DNA of 64,000 nt from Semisulcospira habei (lineage: Eukaryota; Mollusca; Gastropoda; Semisulcospiridae): contig BTPG01000003.1 in the NCBI GenBank assembly GCA_036245525.1, forward strand, positions 209,873,934 through 209,937,933, given 5' to 3'. Below, one piece after another: positions 61,571-64,000 of this stretch (the first letter of the stretch is position 1; every line of letters begins with the position of its first letter). Both the position numbers and the translations under genes were made by a program. The notes beneath the pieces are model-generated. The model saw only the letters and a program-made list of their open reading frames with translations, made no database searches and was not told the origin of the DNA.

Positions 61571-61676
61571 ATTGCGCAAAAGTCATCGGGCTGTCGTCGG
61601 CCGCCGTTGGCCCGCGCACAGCTGTGCGCGGACCAACGGCGGCCGACGTTGGCCCGATGGCCTGTTGCGCACTGGG
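61571..61676. repeat. Long GC-rich hairpin in intron 9
   Basis: The left arm contains GTCGGCCGCCGTTGGCCCGC and the right arm GCGGACCAACGGCGGCCGAC, centred on CACAGCTGTG. Arms are about 48 bp with few mismatches, starting 56 bp after the exon 9 donor. Not related to the other hairpin families by eye. Confidence 0.85.
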
Positions 61677-61947
61677 AAACACCATGAATAGTAAACACCG
61701 TGAAACGCCTTAAAGAAAATGTCAGTGCCTACGACAAGCTGATAGCGACAAGCTGATAACGACACGCCGACAACGGCTTCCAACGGATACCTCCCTGCAT
61801 GTCTCAAGAAGTAGTTTTTCGTGTGATTTTGAAGTAATGTACAATAAGGGTTTTAAGAAACATTTCTTTCTTTTTTTTTTCTTGAAAAGATCTCGCTCAG
61901 TCGACTTTGGAATAGTGGCATGTGGTAAACCCATTCCTCGTTTGATA

Positions 61948-62121
61948 TTAACCACTTAACTGCCGAGAAAATGCCAACACAATCCAACTGCAAGAGGCAA
62001 AGAACCTCATGATCTACCGCAGATGCGATGGCTCATGAGGATCTATGCCTCTCGCTGACCCACTATTCATATTCGTGTTCCTTGGATTGATGGGAATATT
62101 CCGTATTGAATTTGCCCTGCT
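61948..62121 (+). mobile_element. Palindromic MITE-like element, copy 8
   Basis: It starts TTAACCACTTAACTGCCGAG. The core at 61991-62057 has AAGAACCTCATGATCTACCG and GGCTCATGAGGATCTATGCC. The right arm continues TTCATATTCGTGTTCCTTGG. The right end is not clear. Confidence 0.7.
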
Positions 62122-62189
62122 TTCAAAGATTTATGATTCTTCGTCATCGGCGGTTCATGGGTTACACTCTGTACCCACTCCTCAAATGA

Positions 62190-62250
62190 TTGTTATAGCA
62201 AGGCCTCGAAGCCGTAAAGTCCATAATTACAAACCAGCAAACAAATGTTT
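62190..62250. repeat. Hairpin repeat, family 3, single arm
   Basis: GAAGCCGTAAAGTCCATAAT and TACAAACCAGCA match the right arm of the family 3 hairpins. The left arm is not evident. Confidence 0.45.
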
Positions 62251-62362
62251 CTCTTCTTTATTTACCAGTGTAGGCCCTTTGACCACTAGATGTTGTATAA
62301 TAATTTTTACTGGTATCGACATATAATTACTTACATGTGATATTGCATGACTTCTCCCTCAG

Positions 62363-62453
62363 GAATTACCCACGGGGCCTAAGAAATCCACGGTGGTAGG
62401 ACTGGAGGAAGAGAATCGATCGAAAAACCGCTTCAATAGCTCCATTCTGCCGT
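62363..62453 (+). CDS. Receptor-type tyrosine phosphatase, exon 10 (start of PTP domain)
   Basis: The acceptor is TTCTCCCTCAG (phase 0) and the donor T/GTGAGT (phase 1). It reads ELPTGPKKSTVVGLEEENRS and KNRFNSSILP, the conserved opening of class I PTP domains (K-N-R-F/Y box). Confidence 0.95.
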
Positions 62454-62645
62454 GTGAGTGATAGCAGAACATGTTACCATCGAGCACAGTAGTTCTGGTC
62501 AAACTATTAACTGAGAAGCAATACTTGTAACGAGGTCGCACTGTCTTCAAATAAAATCCTCACTCACTCGTTTACTCACTCACCAAATCAAACAACCAAC
62601 CAATCAAGTATTCAGTCTGTCAACGGATCAATAAAAATAAACCCA

Positions 62646-62706
62646 TTCCACCATCCATTCATCCATCCTTCCGTCCGTCCGTCCGTCCGTCTGTCCGTCC
62701 GTTCAT
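62646..62706. repeat. (TCCG/TCCA)n short tandem repeat
   Basis: Imperfect CCATCCAT and TCCGTCCG units in intron 10. Confidence 0.8.
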
Positions 62707-62786
62707 GCACCCATTTACTCATCCGTCGATACCTCCATCCATCCAGTAATCAGTTCGTGACTGTTTGTGTTGTATTTCTATTTCAG

Positions 62787-62860
62787 ATGACGGGAACCGT
62801 GTAGTTCTCCATGGTGATGCTGATTCCAACAACGACTACATCAACGCCAGCTACATCAAG
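62787..62860 (+). CDS. Receptor-type tyrosine phosphatase, exon 11 (PTP NDYINASYI motif)
   Basis: The acceptor is TTTCTATTTCAG (phase 1). It reads YDGNRVVLHGDADSNN then DYINASYIK, the conserved PTP substrate-recognition region (Tyr of the pTyr loop family is replaced here by the DYINA context). The expected end after YIK is followed by ATACAC instead of a GT donor. The nearest in-frame GT (CAT/GTCTGC, 62885) would add eight residues, IHTLTHMH. See findings. Confidence 0.8.
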
Positions 62861-62996
62861 ATACACACACTGACGCACATGCATGTCTGCTCAGTCTGCA
62901 AACGGCGTGAAACACAACAGTAAAATCGTACTACTACTTTCTCAGGGCTGATTCCATGTACAGACTTAATGTTGTAGATGTATTTGTCGTTTCCAG

Positions 62997-63033
62997 GGAA
63001 GAACTGCAGACAAGACGTACATAGCAGCGCAAG
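62997..63033 (+). CDS. Receptor-type tyrosine phosphatase, exon 12
   Basis: The acceptor is TCGTTTCCAG (phase 0) and the donor G/GTAAAT (phase 1). It is a 37-nt exon reading GRTADKTYIAAQ, matching the FIAAQGP block of PTPs when joined to exon 13. Confidence 0.9.
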
Positions 63034-63157
63034 GTAAATGTTGATTTGATTACTTTTTAAAAAATATTTTGAGCATTTCTTTTTCACTAGTCTTTTCGCC
63101 TCGTCACAACATACAGATCAACTATACATTTTCAGTTATCCACATCCATACTTTCAG

Positions 63158-63255
63158 GCCCCAAGACCAACTCCATTTCCGATTTTTGGCAAATGGTGTG
63201 GCAGGAACGGACAACCCACATTGTCATGCTAACTAACCTAATGGAGGGAGAGAAG
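63158..63255 (+). CDS. Receptor-type tyrosine phosphatase, exon 13
   Basis: The acceptor is CATACTTTCAG (phase 1) and the donor AAG/GTAACT (phase 0). It reads GPKTNSISDFWQMVWQERTT then HIVMLTNLMEGEK, the conserved DFW-MVW-E and IVM-TN-E-K blocks of the PTP core. Confidence 0.95.
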
Positions 63256-63375
63256 GTAACTACGACTCATCCTGATAGACAAGGCACTGTGGTGATCGCC
63301 CTTGGTCTGTAAGAATAAAGCCGACTGTGCCAAGTCCACTGGGTATCACACGTCGACAAAAAGTTGAATGATCAT

Positions 63376-63542
63376 TTAACTCATTTAACCCCACGGTCGC
63401 ATTTCCCAAATTTTCGAGATGTTTCCGAACGACAATGTACCAGTTGCCGGAGATGGACTGAGCATGATAATTCAAGGGTAGTGCCAGATTAGCTTGGCGC
63501 CTTCAATTCTCCTGCTGTCGGGCGTCGGGGCTAAATGGGCTT
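63376..63542. mobile_element. Foldback MITE-like element, family 2, copy 2
   Basis: The ends TTAACTCATTTAACCCCACG and CGTCGGGGCTAAATGGGCTTAG-like (to 63542) are imperfect inverted repeats. The centre has CATGATAATTCAAGGGTAGT and GCCAGATTAGCTTGGCGCC, one arm of the palindrome of copy 1; the other arm is lost. Confidence 0.65.
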
Positions 63543-63772
63543 AGTTTGATTTTCGTTCCTTTTCAACCTGATCTCTTAATTTTTCTGATATTTTATCGCA
63601 GCTGATGCAAAGAGGACATAACCGTACGTCTTTGTTTCAGCTTCCTGTCTTTAATTATTCACTGTGGCGCATCCTCTACTTCCTAAAATGTTGAGTTTAT
63701 CAAAAGTGTTTGTCATTGGTTTACTTTGAATGTGATATTTCGACATATTTATATGACGTCTATTATGTTTAG

Positions 63773-63901
63773 AACAAGTGTGCAGAGTACTGGCCGCCAA
63801 AAGGTGTGCGACATCAGTATGGAAGTGTCAACGTCACCGGTCTCAAGGTGGAGCAGAGAGCTGATTACGTCATCAGGACATTTAACGTCAGGGAGGAAGG
63901 G
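63773..63901 (+). CDS. Receptor-type tyrosine phosphatase, exon 14
   Basis: The acceptor is TTATTATGTTTAG (phase 0) and the donor GGG/GTAAGA (phase 0). It reads NKCAEYWPPKGVRHQYGSVN, then VTGLKVEQRADYVIRTFNVR and EEG, the K-C-x-x-Y-W-P block and following strands of the PTP domain. The WPD loop and catalytic Cys loop should be in the next exons, beyond the window. Confidence 0.95.
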
Positions 63902-63935
63902 GTAAGAAAATACTTATAGGATTAGGATTTTATTT

Positions 63936-64000
63936 ATTTATTTATTTATTTTGGAAGGGGGGGGGGAGGAAGGGGGGGGGGGGGAGGAAGGGGGGGGGGG
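63936..64000. repeat. TTTA repeat and G-rich run at window edge
   Basis: (TTTA)n followed by long G runs with GGAA interruptions in intron 14. Assembly accuracy is doubtful in such sequence. Confidence 0.7.

Noticed and set aside
61144..61713. Exon 9 extended to the stop at 61711
   Set aside because: The frame is open past 61515, but the extension is encoded by a GC hairpin. The donor GAG/GTCAGT joins exactly to ELPTGP of the PTP domain.
62861..62996. U12-type AT-AC intron at the odd exon 11 junction
   Set aside because: The intron ends in AG, not AC, and ATACACACAC does not match the U12 donor ATATCCTT, so a U12 intron is unlikely.

Overview
The window reads as nuclear genomic DNA of an animal, most likely a marine mollusc and probably a gastropod. 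It has an intron-rich host gene with canonical splice sites, very dense LINEs of several clades, a tyrosine-recombinase retrotransposon, a Penelope-like element, tRNA-derived SINEs, foldback MITE-like repeats and long microsatellites. There are no prokaryotic operons, CRISPR arrays or rRNA genes. The phylum is inferred from the gene architecture and repeat content, not proven.

Host gene. One plus-strand gene starts near 20.14 kb (TATA box, then a signal-peptide exon) and runs off the right edge. Fourteen coding exons can be placed, 2,052 nt or 684 codons in total, with consistent splice phases. They encode a receptor-type protein tyrosine phosphatase: signal peptide, fucolectin/F5-8-type lectin-like domain (exons 2-3), three cysteine-rich EGF-like modules (exons 4-6), a transmembrane helix (exon 7), a cytoplasmic juxtamembrane region with Tyr-x-Asn motifs (exons 8-9) and the first half of a PTP domain (exons 10-14). 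The catalytic WPD and HCxxGxxR segments lie beyond the window. Intron 4 is about 31.6 kb and consists almost entirely of retroelements.

Left flank (1-20.1 kb). A LINE RNase H fragment and a LINE 3' end come first, then a full-length but decayed CR1/L2-like element (1.7-11.6 kb, minus) that appears to split an older RT fragment and is itself split by a 5'-truncated RTE-like LINE with a 13-bp target-site duplication. A second RTE-like LINE (12.5-15.7 kb plus upstream sequence), a tRNA-SINE and several foldback repeats follow.

Intron 4 (24.4-56.0 kb). Eight minus-strand LINE-derived units lie head to tail from 24.5 to 48.3 kb, and every unit is bounded on both sides by a (GA)n tract (nine tracts in all). 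This looks like serial insertion into one GA microsatellite. One unit holds a nearly intact two-ORF CR1/L2-like element with an SGNH-esterase ORF1 and an uninterrupted ORF2. Next to the train lies a DIRS/Ngaro-like tyrosine-recombinase element (48.57-53.5 kb) with a 40-bp sequence repeated at both ends, and then diverged intronic DNA.

Right part (56-64 kb). A Penelope-like element with RT, GIY-YIG domain and a hammerhead-ribozyme-like 3' motif sits in intron 5. The remaining introns carry palindromic MITE-like elements. Apart from the receptor phosphatase, no non-transposon gene is recognised.
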